A stretch of DNA of 64,000 nt, taken from Psychrobacter sp. ANT_WB68 (GTDB taxonomy: Bacteria; Pseudomonadota; Gammaproteobacteria; Pseudomonadales; Moraxellaceae). Below the pieces are notes generated by a model, which saw nothing but the letters and a program-made list of their open reading frames with translations, was not told the DNA's origin and searched no databases. The position numbers were made by a program, and so were the translations under genes. Shown piece after piece: positions 56,634 to 64,000 of the stretch. The DNA is taken from positions 682,001-746,000 of the forward strand of contig NZ_VOAZ01000001.1 of the NCBI RefSeq assembly GCF_008369115.1, written 5' to 3'. How positions within the stretch are numbered: position 1 is the stretch's first letter; the number at the start of each line of letters is the position of its first letter.

Positions 56634-57542
56634 ATGACGATTCTATCTTCTATGCCAGTGCATCAACAGTCAATTATAGATTCTGGGCATCGTTTTGATG
56701 CCAGCCGTCACTGGCCAGCCTCCTTAACTCTTGGGTTTGCAGCCTATCCTGAAGCAGATACTCGCATTACCCGCATGAATGTCGCACGCCATTATGGTCC
56801 ACTTCGTGTACAGCGAGCCTTTTATCCTGAAGGCCGTGATGGCTGCTGCCATGTGTATCTTTTGCACCCGCCCGGTGGTATTGCCAGCGGTGACTCTCTA
56901 ACCATCGATGTTACGATTTCTGAAAATGCTCACGCTTTACTAACCACACCAGCGGCTAACAAGCTGTATCGAGCCGATAGCAATGGTGTCGCTTGGGCAC
57001 AGCACACTCATCTTAAAGTCGAAGACGGCGCCACGCTTGAATGGTTGCCTCAAGAAACGCTGGCTTTTGATGGTTCACGCGGTGAGCAAACGGTGATTAT
57101 CGATTTGGCTGAAACGGCTAAATGCTTGGGCTGGGAGATTATTGGACTTGGCCGTCCAGCCAGCGACCTGCCTTATGTCAGCGGCATCATTGAGCAGCGT
57201 TTTCAGCTCAGCCGAAATGGTAAACCGCTATGGTTAGAGCGCCAAGTCATTGACCCAACCCATCCTCGCTTTTTAGGCAAATGGGGACAAGGCGGCGCTA
57301 CGGTACATGCTACATTATGGGCAGTGGGATTGGACGATCCTACTGATACCATTACCGAACTCCGCGACAAAATCCCTGCCAGCCATCATTGGGCGGTGAC
57401 CTATCGTCGCGGTGTGCTCTTACTACGATATTTGGGCATGGAGCGAAATGAAGCTTGGGATCTATTGCAACAAGCACGAGATATTTTGCGTCCTAGATTA
57501 ACGGGTCACAAAGCCGTCATACCGCGCATTTGGTTGACCTAA
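56634..57542 (+). CDS. ureD: Urease accessory protein UreD
   Basis: UreD (also called UreH) binds apo-urease and, with UreF and UreG, delivers nickel and CO2 to the active site. The 302-residue frame has family motifs RHYGPLRVQRAFYPEG, HPPGGIASGDSL, LLTTPAANKLYRAD and LEWLPQETLAFDG. The gene opens the urease operon. Length is typical. Confidence 0.94.
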   Translation: MTILSSMPVHQQSIIDSGHRFDASRHWPASLTLGFAAYPEADTRITRMNVARHYGPLRVQRAFYPEGRDGCCHVYLLHPPGGIASGDSLTIDVTISENAHALLTTPAANKLYRADSNGVAWAQHTHLKVEDGATLEWLPQETLAFDGSRGEQTVIIDLAETAKCLGWEIIGLGRPASDLPYVSGIIEQRFQLSRNGKPLWLERQVIDPTHPRFLGKWGQGGATVHATLWAVGLDDPTDTITELRDKIPASHHWAVTYRRGVLLLRYLGMERNEAWDLLQQARDILRPRLTGHKAVIPRIWLT

Positions 57543-57617
57543 TAAATTTGAAATTCACTTATGCCACGCTTGGCACAAGGCTTTAAAAAACAATAGCAAT
57601 AAAAAACGGAGCAAACA

Positions 57618-57920
57618 ATGGAGCTAACCCCTAGAGATAAAGACAAGTTGATGTTATTTACAGCAGGACTGCTCGCCGAACGGCGTAAGGCAAAAGGGCT
57701 GAAGTTAAACTATCCAGAAGCGATTGCTTTAATAAGCTGTGAGATTATGGAAGGCGCGCGCGAAGGACGTACCGTAGCAGACATGATGAGTGCTGGTCGC
57801 GAAATCTTAACCCGAGACGACGTGATGGAAGGCGTCCCTGAGATGATTGAGAGTATTCAGGTCGAAGCCACTTTTCCCGATGGCACCAAACTGGTGACTG
57901 TTCACAGTCCTATTATCTAA
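57618..57920 (+). CDS. ureA: Urease gamma subunit UreA
   Basis: The 100-residue gamma subunit of cytosolic urease. It begins [20 protein letters not shown], and the core motif is [20 protein letters not shown]. Family length is normal. A,B,C are separate genes, as in Klebsiella-type urease; in Helicobacter they are fused. AAACGGAGC lies upstream. Confidence 0.96.
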   Translation: MELTPRDKDKLMLFTAGLLAERRKAKGLKLNYPEAIALISCEIMEGAREGRTVADMMSAGREILTRDDVMEGVPEMIESIQVEATFPDGTKLVTVHSPII

Positions 57921-57945
57921 CAAGAGCATAAAGCTTAAGGAGAAC

Positions 57946-58284
57946 ATGATGATTCCGGGTGAATATCAATTAAAGAAAGGTGATATTGAACTGTGCGTAG
58001 GCCGCGACAGCTTTGTGATTGAGGTGGCCAATACGGGCGATCGTCCTATACAAGTCGGCTCTCATTATCACTTCGCTGAAACCAACAGCGCGCTGAGCTT
58101 TGATCGCAAAAAAGCGTATGGCCATCGCCTAGCTATTCCAGCCGGCACCGCCACGCGCTTTGAGCCGGGTCAAAAACGTGAGGTATCGTTACTGCCTTAT
58201 GCCGGATTGCGCCGCATCTTTGGCTTTAGAGGTGAGGTGATGGGTGCGCTAGATGACAACTCAGATTCAGGAGACATACGATGA
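57946..58284 (+). CDS. ureB: Urease beta subunit UreB
   Basis: The 112-residue beta subunit. It shows [34 protein letters not shown] and [27 protein letters not shown] precedes two adjacent ATGs; the first is used, the second (57949) is as likely. The last four bases overlap the ureC start (ATGA), indicating translational coupling. Confidence 0.96.
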   Translation: MMIPGEYQLKKGDIELCVGRDSFVIEVANTGDRPIQVGSHYHFAETNSALSFDRKKAYGHRLAIPAGTATRFEPGQKREVSLLPYAGLRRIFGFRGEVMGALDDNSDSGDIR

Positions 58285-59984
58285 AAATATCTCGCGACGC
58301 CTATGCCAATATGTATGGCCCGACCGTTGGCGACCGCCTCCGTTTGGGTGATACCGAGCTTTGGATCGAGATTGAAAAAGACCACACTCATTATGGTGAA
58401 GAGGTAGTATTCGGTGGCGGTAAAGTGATTCGTGATGGTATGGGTCAAAGCCAGTTATGTTCAGACTCAGTGATGGATACTGTAATTACCAACGTGATTA
58501 TTATTGATTGGTGGGGCATCGTGAAAGCCGATGTTGGCTTAAAAGACGGTCGCATTGCGGCTATTGGTAAAGCCGGCAACCCAGATACGCAACCGGATGT
58601 TGATATTATTATTGGCGCAGGTACTGAAATTATTGCTGGTGAAAATCAAATCTTGACCGCAGGTGCGGTAGACACTCACGTTCACTATATCTGCCCGCAA
58701 CAAGTAGATGAGGCGTTAATGAGTGGTTTAACCACTATGATTGGCGGCGGTACAGGCCCCGCAACTGGCTCAATAGCTACAACCAACACCCCTGGTCCAT
58801 GGCACATCGGCAAAATGATGCAAGCGGTAGATGACCTACCTATTAATATCGGATTTTTGGGTAAAGGCAGTGCCAGTACTCCCGAAGCACTTGAAGAGCA
58901 AGTCAAAGCAGGTGTGATGAGCTTAAAAGTCCATGAAGACTGGGCGGCAACGCCAGCAACTATTAGTAATGCGCTTGATGTTGCTGATCGCTATGACATT
59001 CAGATAGCGCTACATGCTGATAGTTTAAATGAGTCAGGCTTTGTTAAAGATACGCTAGAGGCCTTTAAAGATCGCTGTATTCATTCGTACCATACCGAAG
59101 GTGCTGGTGGTGGTCACGCCCCAGACATTATTGTCGCTTGTGGTCAGCCAAACGTTTTACCCTCATCGACCAACCCAACCCGCCCGTATACCATCAACAC
59201 CGTTGACGAGCATCTCGACATGCTGATGGAGTGTCACCACTTAGATCCAAATATTCCTGAAGATGTGGCATTCGCTGATTCGCGTATCCGCCGTGAGACC
59301 ATTGCTGCAGAAGATATTTTGCACGATCTTGGCGCGATTTCGATGATTTCATCGGATTCTCAAGCCATGGGCCGTATTGGTGAAGTGGTCTGCCGTACGT
59401 GGCAAACTGCGCACAAAATGCGCTTGCAGCGTGGTCTACTGCCAGAAGATAAAGCGCGTGGTACTGACAATTTCCGAGTGAAACGTTATATTGCCAAATA
59501 TACCATCAACCCTGCCATCACCCATGGCGTATCACATGAAGTGGGCTCGATAGAGATTGGAAAAATGGCAGACCTCGTACTATGGCGTCCTAAGTTTTTT
59601 GGTGTTAAGCCGTCCATTATTTTAAAAGGTGGCATGATTGCTGGTGCTGCAATGGGCGATCCTAATGCAGCGATCTCGACCCCGCAGCCGGTACATTATC
59701 GTCGTATGTTTGGCGCGTTAGGCCGTGCCGTGTCTGCTACTCGCGTTACCTTTGTTAGCCAAGCCGCCATGAACACAGGTCTTGAAGAAAAACTGGGACT
59801 AAAAAGCCGATTTGTAGCGTGTAAAAACGTACGTAGCATGCGCAAAAAAGACATGAAGCTGAACGATTACTGCCCGAACATCACGGTAGATCCAGAAACT
59901 TATGAAGTTCATGTAGACGGTGTGCTCTTAACTTGCGAGCCGCTCTCTGAATTACCGTTAGCTCAGCTTTATCATTTGTTTTAG
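58281..59984 (+). CDS. ureC: Urease alpha subunit UreC (catalytic)
   Basis: UreC holds the dinuclear nickel site that hydrolyses urea to ammonia and carbamate. The 567-residue frame has every active-site residue: H133 and H135 ([11 protein letters not shown]), carbamylated lysine K216 (SLKVHEDW, with H218), H245 (ALHADSLNE), H271 ([11 protein letters not shown]) and D359 (ISSDSQAMG). The mobile flap has C318-H319. Activity therefore looks intact. The start overlaps ureB by four bases. Confidence 0.98.
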   Translation: MKISRDAYANMYGPTVGDRLRLGDTELWIEIEKDHTHYGEEVVFGGGKVIRDGMGQSQLCSDSVMDTVITNVIIIDWWGIVKADVGLKDGRIAAIGKAGNPDTQPDVDIIIGAGTEIIAGENQILTAGAVDTHVHYICPQQVDEALMSGLTTMIGGGTGPATGSIATTNTPGPWHIGKMMQAVDDLPINIGFLGKGSASTPEALEEQVKAGVMSLKVHEDWAATPATISNALDVADRYDIQIALHADSLNESGFVKDTLEAFKDRCIHSYHTEGAGGGHAPDIIVACGQPNVLPSSTNPTRPYTINTVDEHLDMLMECHHLDPNIPEDVAFADSRIRRETIAAEDILHDLGAISMISSDSQAMGRIGEVVCRTWQTAHKMRLQRGLLPEDKARGTDNFRVKRYIAKYTINPAITHGVSHEVGSIEIGKMADLVLWRPKFFGVKPSIILKGGMIAGAAMGDPNAAISTPQPVHYRRMFGALGRAVSATRVTFVSQAAMNTGLEEKLGLKSRFVACKNVRSMRKKDMKLNDYCPNITVDPETYEVHVDGVLLTCEPLSELPLAQLYHLF

Positions 59985-60019
59985 GCCATTTGTTTTAAAT
60001 CGTTGGTAAGGATAATAAT

Positions 60020-60592
60020 ATGCTTGAATTAATAAAAAGAATGGATGGTAATACGTCGGTCGATATTTATGACACCTTAACTTTGCCTTATGAGTTACGT
60101 ATTCGTGGCCGTCTAAAAGCAGTTAGTGATAACGACCGTGACGTGGGTCTATTTCTTGATCGAGGCCCTGTGCTTCGTCATGGTGATTTGCTACAAGCTA
60201 ATAGCGGTGAGGTGATTCAGGTACTTGCTGCTGATGAGCCAGTAGCTACCGCTTATATCGAAAGCGGTCTACCACTAGCCAGACTTTGCTACCACTTAGG
60301 TAACCGTCATGTGTCGCTTGCCCTTGGTAGCGATGAAGATGGGCGCCATTGGGTGCGCTTTCCTCCAGATCATGTGCTTGAAGAGCTAGCAGTGCTATTG
60401 GGAGCAGACTTGACGCATCATGAAGCACCGTTCGACCCAGAGTCTGGTGCTTATGCGCAGGCTGGTCGCGAGCACTCGCATTCAAATGGGCATGCGCATT
60501 CTCATCATCACGACCATGACCACGACCATTCACATAGTGTGACTCAGCATCATAACCACTCTCAGCACGACGGCCATAACCATGCGCCTTAA
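60020..60592 (+). CDS. ureE: Urease accessory nickel chaperone UreE
   Basis: UreE binds nickel and passes it to UreG. The 190-residue protein has a peptide-binding N-terminal domain (LPYELRIRGRLKAVSDNDRD) and a nickel-binding domain with RHVSLALG (H97). Its C-terminus is an extreme His-rich tail: 17 histidines among residues 151-190, in SHSNGHAHSHHHDHDHDHSH-type sequence. Such tails buffer nickel, as in Klebsiella UreE. The end overlaps ureF by 11 bases. Confidence 0.94.
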   Translation: MLELIKRMDGNTSVDIYDTLTLPYELRIRGRLKAVSDNDRDVGLFLDRGPVLRHGDLLQANSGEVIQVLAADEPVATAYIESGLPLARLCYHLGNRHVSLALGSDEDGRHWVRFPPDHVLEELAVLLGADLTHHEAPFDPESGAYAQAGREHSHSNGHAHSHHHDHDHDHSHSVTQHHNHSQHDGHNHAP

Positions 60593-61289
60593 TGAGCCAT
60601 CAAATGCGGTTAGCGATCTGGCCTTATTGGGCTTGATACAATTGATTAGCCCTGCATTACCTATTGGTGCTTTTGCTTGGTCGCAAGGTTTGGAAAGTGC
60701 GTTTGAGCTTGGTTGGGTCAATAACGAAACTCAACTGGGTGAATGGTTGGAAGGTGTATTAGGAGATGGTTTGACGCGGTGTGAGCTGCCTGTCTTAGCA
60801 CGTTTACAGAGATGTTGGGCCAATAACGATAGTGATGGTCTGGCTTTTTGGAATGACTGGTTACACGCCAATCGGGAAACGGCGGAGCTTAGCGATGAAG
60901 ATACACGTTTGGGTCAAGCATTGATGCGCTTACTCAACAGCTTAGAGTTGCAGCCACAAACAGTGTTAGGTCATGCCGAGCTACCAAAAGATCCGGGTTA
61001 TGTCACCGTTTTTGCATGGACCGCTCATCAAAGGCAGGTACCTGTACGTCAAGCTCTATTGGGATTTGCTTGGAGTTGGCTGGAAAATCAGCTGGCGGTA
61101 GCCTGTAAAGCCATGCCACTCGGTCATACCGCTGCACAACGTTTGAACGAGATCTTACGTCCGCAACTGGTGGCGGCAGTTGATAAAGCTTTAACGCTAA
61201 CTGACGAGCAGCTGGGTCCGATTTTACCCGGCTTAGCACTGGGTAGTGCTCAGCATGAAACTCAATATTCACGATTATTTCGAAGCTAA
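60582..61289 (+). CDS. ureF: Urease accessory protein UreF
   Basis: UreF is an all-helical protein that joins UreD to UreG and controls GTP-dependent nickel loading. The 235-residue frame contains LISPALPIGAFAWSQGLESA near the N-terminus and LGFAWSWLENQLAVACKAMP, GHTAAQRLNEIL in the core. The start lies within the end of ureE, so translation is probably coupled. Confidence 0.94.
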   Translation: MRLNEPSNAVSDLALLGLIQLISPALPIGAFAWSQGLESAFELGWVNNETQLGEWLEGVLGDGLTRCELPVLARLQRCWANNDSDGLAFWNDWLHANRETAELSDEDTRLGQALMRLLNSLELQPQTVLGHAELPKDPGYVTVFAWTAHQRQVPVRQALLGFAWSWLENQLAVACKAMPLGHTAAQRLNEILRPQLVAAVDKALTLTDEQLGPILPGLALGSAQHETQYSRLFRS

Positions 61290-61324
61290 ATTAAAGGCTT
61301 CGTTTTTAGATAAGGAAAATATCC

Positions 61325-61963
61325 ATGAAACATTGTTTAAGAGTAGGCGTTGGTGGTCCGGTTGGTTCTGGAAAAACAGCTTTGTTACGTCAGTTATGTA
61401 GTGCGCTAAAAGATCACTATGACATCGCGGTGGTGACTAATGATATTTATACGCGTGAAGATGCCGATTTTTTATTAAAACACGATGCCTTGCCTGCCGA
61501 TCGTATTTTGGGTGTAGAAACGGGTGGCTGTCCGCATACGGCTATCCGCGAAGATGCCTCGATGAATTTAGCTGCCATTGATGATTTGCAAACGCGCCAT
61601 CCTAACCTGGAGCTGGTGTTAGTAGAGTCTGGCGGTGACAATTTGGCCGCGACCTTTAGCCCAGAGCTCTCGGATTTGACCTTGTATGTCATTGACGTCG
61701 CTGCTGGTGACAAAATTCCTCGTAAAGGTGGCCCAGGTATTACTAAGTCGGATCTGCTGATTATTAATAAAATTGATATCGCCGAATATGTACATGCTTC
61801 GCTAGATGTAATGGAACGTGACTCGAAAAAAATGCGCGGAGAACGTCCTTTTATCTTCACCAACTTGTATGACGGTGTGGGTGTAGAAGAAATCATTAGC
61901 TTTATTTTAAAGCAAGGCATGTTACCTGAGCGTCGTCCTGGAAAGCTAAGCGCCAATGCTTAG
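61325..61963 (+). CDS. ureG: Urease accessory GTPase UreG
   Basis: UreG is a SIMIBI GTPase that carries nickel into the UreDF-urease complex. The P-loop GPVGSGKT is at 11-18, the metal-binding [13 protein letters not shown] (CPH motif) follows, then [16 protein letters not shown], and the guanine-specificity motif NKID. Length 212 is typical. AAGGA precedes the start. It lies 35 bases after ureF. Confidence 0.97.
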   Translation: MKHCLRVGVGGPVGSGKTALLRQLCSALKDHYDIAVVTNDIYTREDADFLLKHDALPADRILGVETGGCPHTAIREDASMNLAAIDDLQTRHPNLELVLVESGGDNLAATFSPELSDLTLYVIDVAAGDKIPRKGGPGITKSDLLIINKIDIAEYVHASLDVMERDSKKMRGERPFIFTNLYDGVGVEEIISFILKQGMLPERRPGKLSANA

Positions 61964-62073
61964 GTGCTTAATTGCTCGCACTTAATAATTAAAAGTGTTA
62001 ACAGTATTTCAAAGTATTATCTATACCAATCAATCAGTTAGATAATAGAAAACAAGAAAAATAGGAGAAAAAG

Positions 62074-62658
62074 ATGAATAAAATGACTAGATTTCTGCTG
62101 ACAGTAGGGCTAATGATGACCGCTACTTTGGCGATTGCTCATCCTGGCCACGGCGAACATGTGAGCAATGGTTTTCTTAGCGGTTTACTGCATCCGATGA
62201 TGGGTCTTGACCATTTATTGGCTATGGGTGCGATTGGTTTTTGGAGTATTCGCCAAAATACCACGATGAAACGTGGCACGCCTTTATTTGTCGTAGGGGG
62301 CATGATAGCGGGCGCAGGCCTTGCTTGGGCGGGTGTTAGTTTGGCTGGGATAGAAACTGGCATCGCGATGTCAGTACTGTTGGTTGGTGTATTGATCGCT
62401 ACATTGACAAAACTGCCGACTGCTGTTGGTGGAACTTTGGTTGCACTGTTTATGGTCGCCCATGGTTATGCCCATGGTACTGAAATGACCCAAGGTTCAA
62501 GCTTGCTGCTTTATATGGCTGGTTTCGTTGTTGCAACTTTAGCTATTACCTTTATCGGTCGAGGTCTAGGTACCATGATGCTCAAAGCCGACAATCGTAT
62601 TACCCGTGCATTAGGCGGCGTGGTTGCTATCATTGGTGGAGTATTAGCTGCTGGCTAA
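62074..62658 (+). CDS. ureJ: HupE/UreJ family metal permease
   Basis: The 194-residue membrane protein has a cleavable signal (MTRFLLTVGLMMTATLAIA) followed by the metal-binding motif HPGHGEH, then HPMMGLDHLLAM and six hydrophobic segments. HupE/UreJ proteins are nickel or cobalt permeases. Position at the end of the urease operon points to nickel supply, which is inferred from the neighbours and not proved. TAGGAGAAA precedes the start. A terminator follows. Confidence 0.9.
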   Translation: MNKMTRFLLTVGLMMTATLAIAHPGHGEHVSNGFLSGLLHPMMGLDHLLAMGAIGFWSIRQNTTMKRGTPLFVVGGMIAGAGLAWAGVSLAGIETGIAMSVLLVGVLIATLTKLPTAVGGTLVALFMVAHGYAHGTEMTQGSSLLLYMAGFVVATLAITFIGRGLGTMMLKADNRITRALGGVVAIIGGVLAAG

Positions 62659-62704
62659 TATGTATTAATCAAAAAGTTCTATCTTTTCGCATTAAGCTAA
62701 GAAG

Positions 62705-62730
62705 CCGTAGGGACTTCCTACGGTTTTTTT
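62705..62730 (+). terminator. Terminator of the urease operon
   Basis: CCGTAGG and CCTACGG form a 7-bp stem around 5 bases followed by seven T residues, 46 bases after ureJ. Confidence 0.85.
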
Positions 62731-62834
62731 CGTTTCTCATATTCCTTTTCGCATCTATTAAAGATCTTAAAGCGACGACAGCGGGCTAGATGCCTGCTTC
62801 ATTAGTAAATATATTAAATAGGGACTATCACGAT

Positions 62835-64000
62835 ATGAATGATACCATCATCAAATTATCTAGAAACACGGACCGTGCGCCGATCAGCTCAACGTCAACT
62901 CAGAGCGTTGCTTTTTCTCATTACAACAATATCTCAGCGCAATTACCAATTGATCTAAATACCGGAAAATTAGTCGCCGCTGATATCGCAGCACAAGCCA
63001 AACAGTGCTTGGACAATATCAAGGCGATTGTAGAAAGTACCGATCATCTCATGGATGATGTGATTAAGATTACGGTATTTTTAAAAGATATTGCAGATAT
63101 GACGGCGGTAGATGCTGTCTACCGTACCTTCTTTAGCGACTATTTGCCGACACGTAGCGTAGTGATGGTCGCAGAATTTCCTATGGACGGTGCTTTAGTA
63201 CAAATGGATGCACTACTTTCAAATGGTGAAGGTACTCATCCGCAAGCACCTTGCGAGCTTGTAAAAGTGGCGAAAAACACTCATAACGCGCCAATAGATG
63301 CTTTATCTACCCAGACGGTTGCTTTTTCTCATTATAATAACGTCTCAGCACAATTACCCATTGATCCTGCTTCAGGACAATTAGTGGCAGGCGGTATAGC
63401 AGAGCAGACGGCGCAGTGCTTAACCAATATTAAGGCAATTTTGGCCAGCATCGCTGTCGGTGTTGATGACATTGTCAAAATCAATATTTTTATCACCAAT
63501 CTCGCTGATAGTGCAGCCGTGGATGACGTTTATAGCACTTTTTTCCCAGACACTGCTATTGCCAGAACCGTCAATTATGTACCAGCGCGTACAGTGACCA
63601 TGGTTTCAGGGCTACCTATGGGTGCTTTAGTACAGATTGAAGCCGTAGTATCACATGGAGACGGCACACCGCCACAAGCCGTTGAAGATCGACATGGCAT
63701 TGTAATTAAAGCCAATAATACTCAGCAAGCGCCAAAGCATCTCTTAAGCACGCAGACAGTTGCTTTTTCTCACTATAATCACTTTTCGGGTCAATTACCT
63801 ATCAGTCCTGCAACGGGTAAGCTCATCGATGGTGATATCAAAGCGCAGACTAAGCAGTGCTTAGAAAACATCAAAGCCATTGTCGAGAGTATTGATCATA
63901 AAATGGATGATATCGTTAAAGTAACCATGCAGCTAAAAGACATTAGCGATATTGACACGGTCAATGATATTTATAGCCCATTTTTTGATGGTGAGCTGCC
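62835..64000 (+). CDS. Tandem triple-RidA domain protein (partial, runs off the window)
   Basis: An open frame starts at ATG 62835 and stays open for at least 388 codons to the window end. It contains three consecutive RidA (YjgF/YER057c/UK114) units, each opening with a near-identical TQxVAFSHYNxxSxQLP motif at residues about 22, 159 and 306. RidA hydrolyses reactive enamine/imine intermediates. The arginine that binds the substrate carboxylate is kept in units 1 (PTRSVVMV) and 2 (PARTVTMV). The final acidic residue is Asp in unit 1 (QMDALL) and Glu in unit 2 (QIEAVV). Unit 3 is cut before that region. It follows the urease terminator, so it is not clearly part of that operon. Confidence 0.85.
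   Translation, partial: MNDTIIKLSRNTDRAPISSTSTQSVAFSHYNNISAQLPIDLNTGKLVAADIAAQAKQCLDNIKAIVESTDHLMDDVIKITVFLKDIADMTAVDAVYRTFFSDYLPTRSVVMVAEFPMDGALVQMDALLSNGEGTHPQAPCELVKVAKNTHNAPIDALSTQTVAFSHYNNVSAQLPIDPASGQLVAGGIAEQTAQCLTNIKAILASIAVGVDDIVKINIFITNLADSAAVDDVYSTFFPDTAIARTVNYVPARTVTMVSGLPMGALVQIEAVVSHGDGTPPQAVEDRHGIVIKANNTQQAPKHLLSTQTVAFSHYNHFSGQLPISPATGKLIDGDIKAQTKQCLENIKAIVESIDHKMDDIVKVTMQLKDISDIDTVNDIYSPFFDGEL

Noticed and set aside
61447-61956. 169-codon frame antisense to ureG
   Set aside because: ureG is unmistakable and the antisense frame has no family resemblance.
1-64000. tRNA, rRNA, CRISPR arrays, transposases or prophage genes
   Set aside because: None was recognised by reading; the only repeats seen are those listed, and no IS transposase frame occurs.

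Overview
The window looks like a chromosomal segment of a gammaproteobacterium of the family Moraxellaceae, most likely Psychrobacter. This is an inference from moderate AT-richness, the gene set (FimL, an RNase HI-DnaQ fusion, several BCCT osmolyte carriers, a bet choline locus) and AT-rich spacers. No rRNA, tRNA, CRISPR array, transposase or prophage gene was seen. The only mobile-looking DNA is a 170-bp MITE-like element near 13.5 kb and short palindromic repeats.

Layout. 0-9 kb: disaggregase clpB, a lipoprotein PQQ sugar dehydrogenase, two tandem paralogous BCCT carriers and a Kazal-like lipoprotein. 9-18.4 kb: a minus-strand housekeeping run made of rnhA-dnaQ fusion, fimL, nudC, rnfB, nth, a DJ-1/PfpI protein, metK and a DUF3144 protein. 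18.6-21.8 kb: small lipoprotein and membrane proteins, a DUF1232 protein and a Tat-exported LD-carboxypeptidase. 21.9-27.7 kb: a GlxA-type AraC regulator divergent from an acyl-CoA dehydrogenase, MDR oxidoreductase and two SDRs, probably a catabolic operon. 27.8-32.5 kb: a short UvrA-like ATPase, arfB and a SotB-type efflux pump.

32.9-41.7 kb appears to be an L-pipecolate / L-lysine catabolic island: LysR regulator, class-III aminotransferase, a DUF1338 2-oxoadipate dioxygenase/decarboxylase (HglS type), an ALDH7-type semialdehyde dehydrogenase (AmaB), an NhaC-family transporter and a DAO-family FAD oxidase (AmaA). Together these would carry pipecolate via piperideine-6-carboxylate, 2-aminoadipate and 2-oxoadipate to 2-hydroxyglutarate. 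Next is a LysR gene divergent from a ChrR-like cupin and a flavin amine oxidase of unknown substrate.

45.4-51.9 kb is the choline to glycine betaine locus: TetR regulator, betB, betA and betT. With the two BCCT carriers at 4.9-8.4 kb it suggests a strongly osmolyte-oriented, salt- or cold-adapted lifestyle. 52.6-56.1 kb holds two unrecognised proteins, a YqiA-like esterase and a GST. 56.6-62.7 kb is a complete urease operon, ureDABCEFG plus a HupE/UreJ metal permease. The window ends inside an unusual reading frame made of three consecutive RidA domains.
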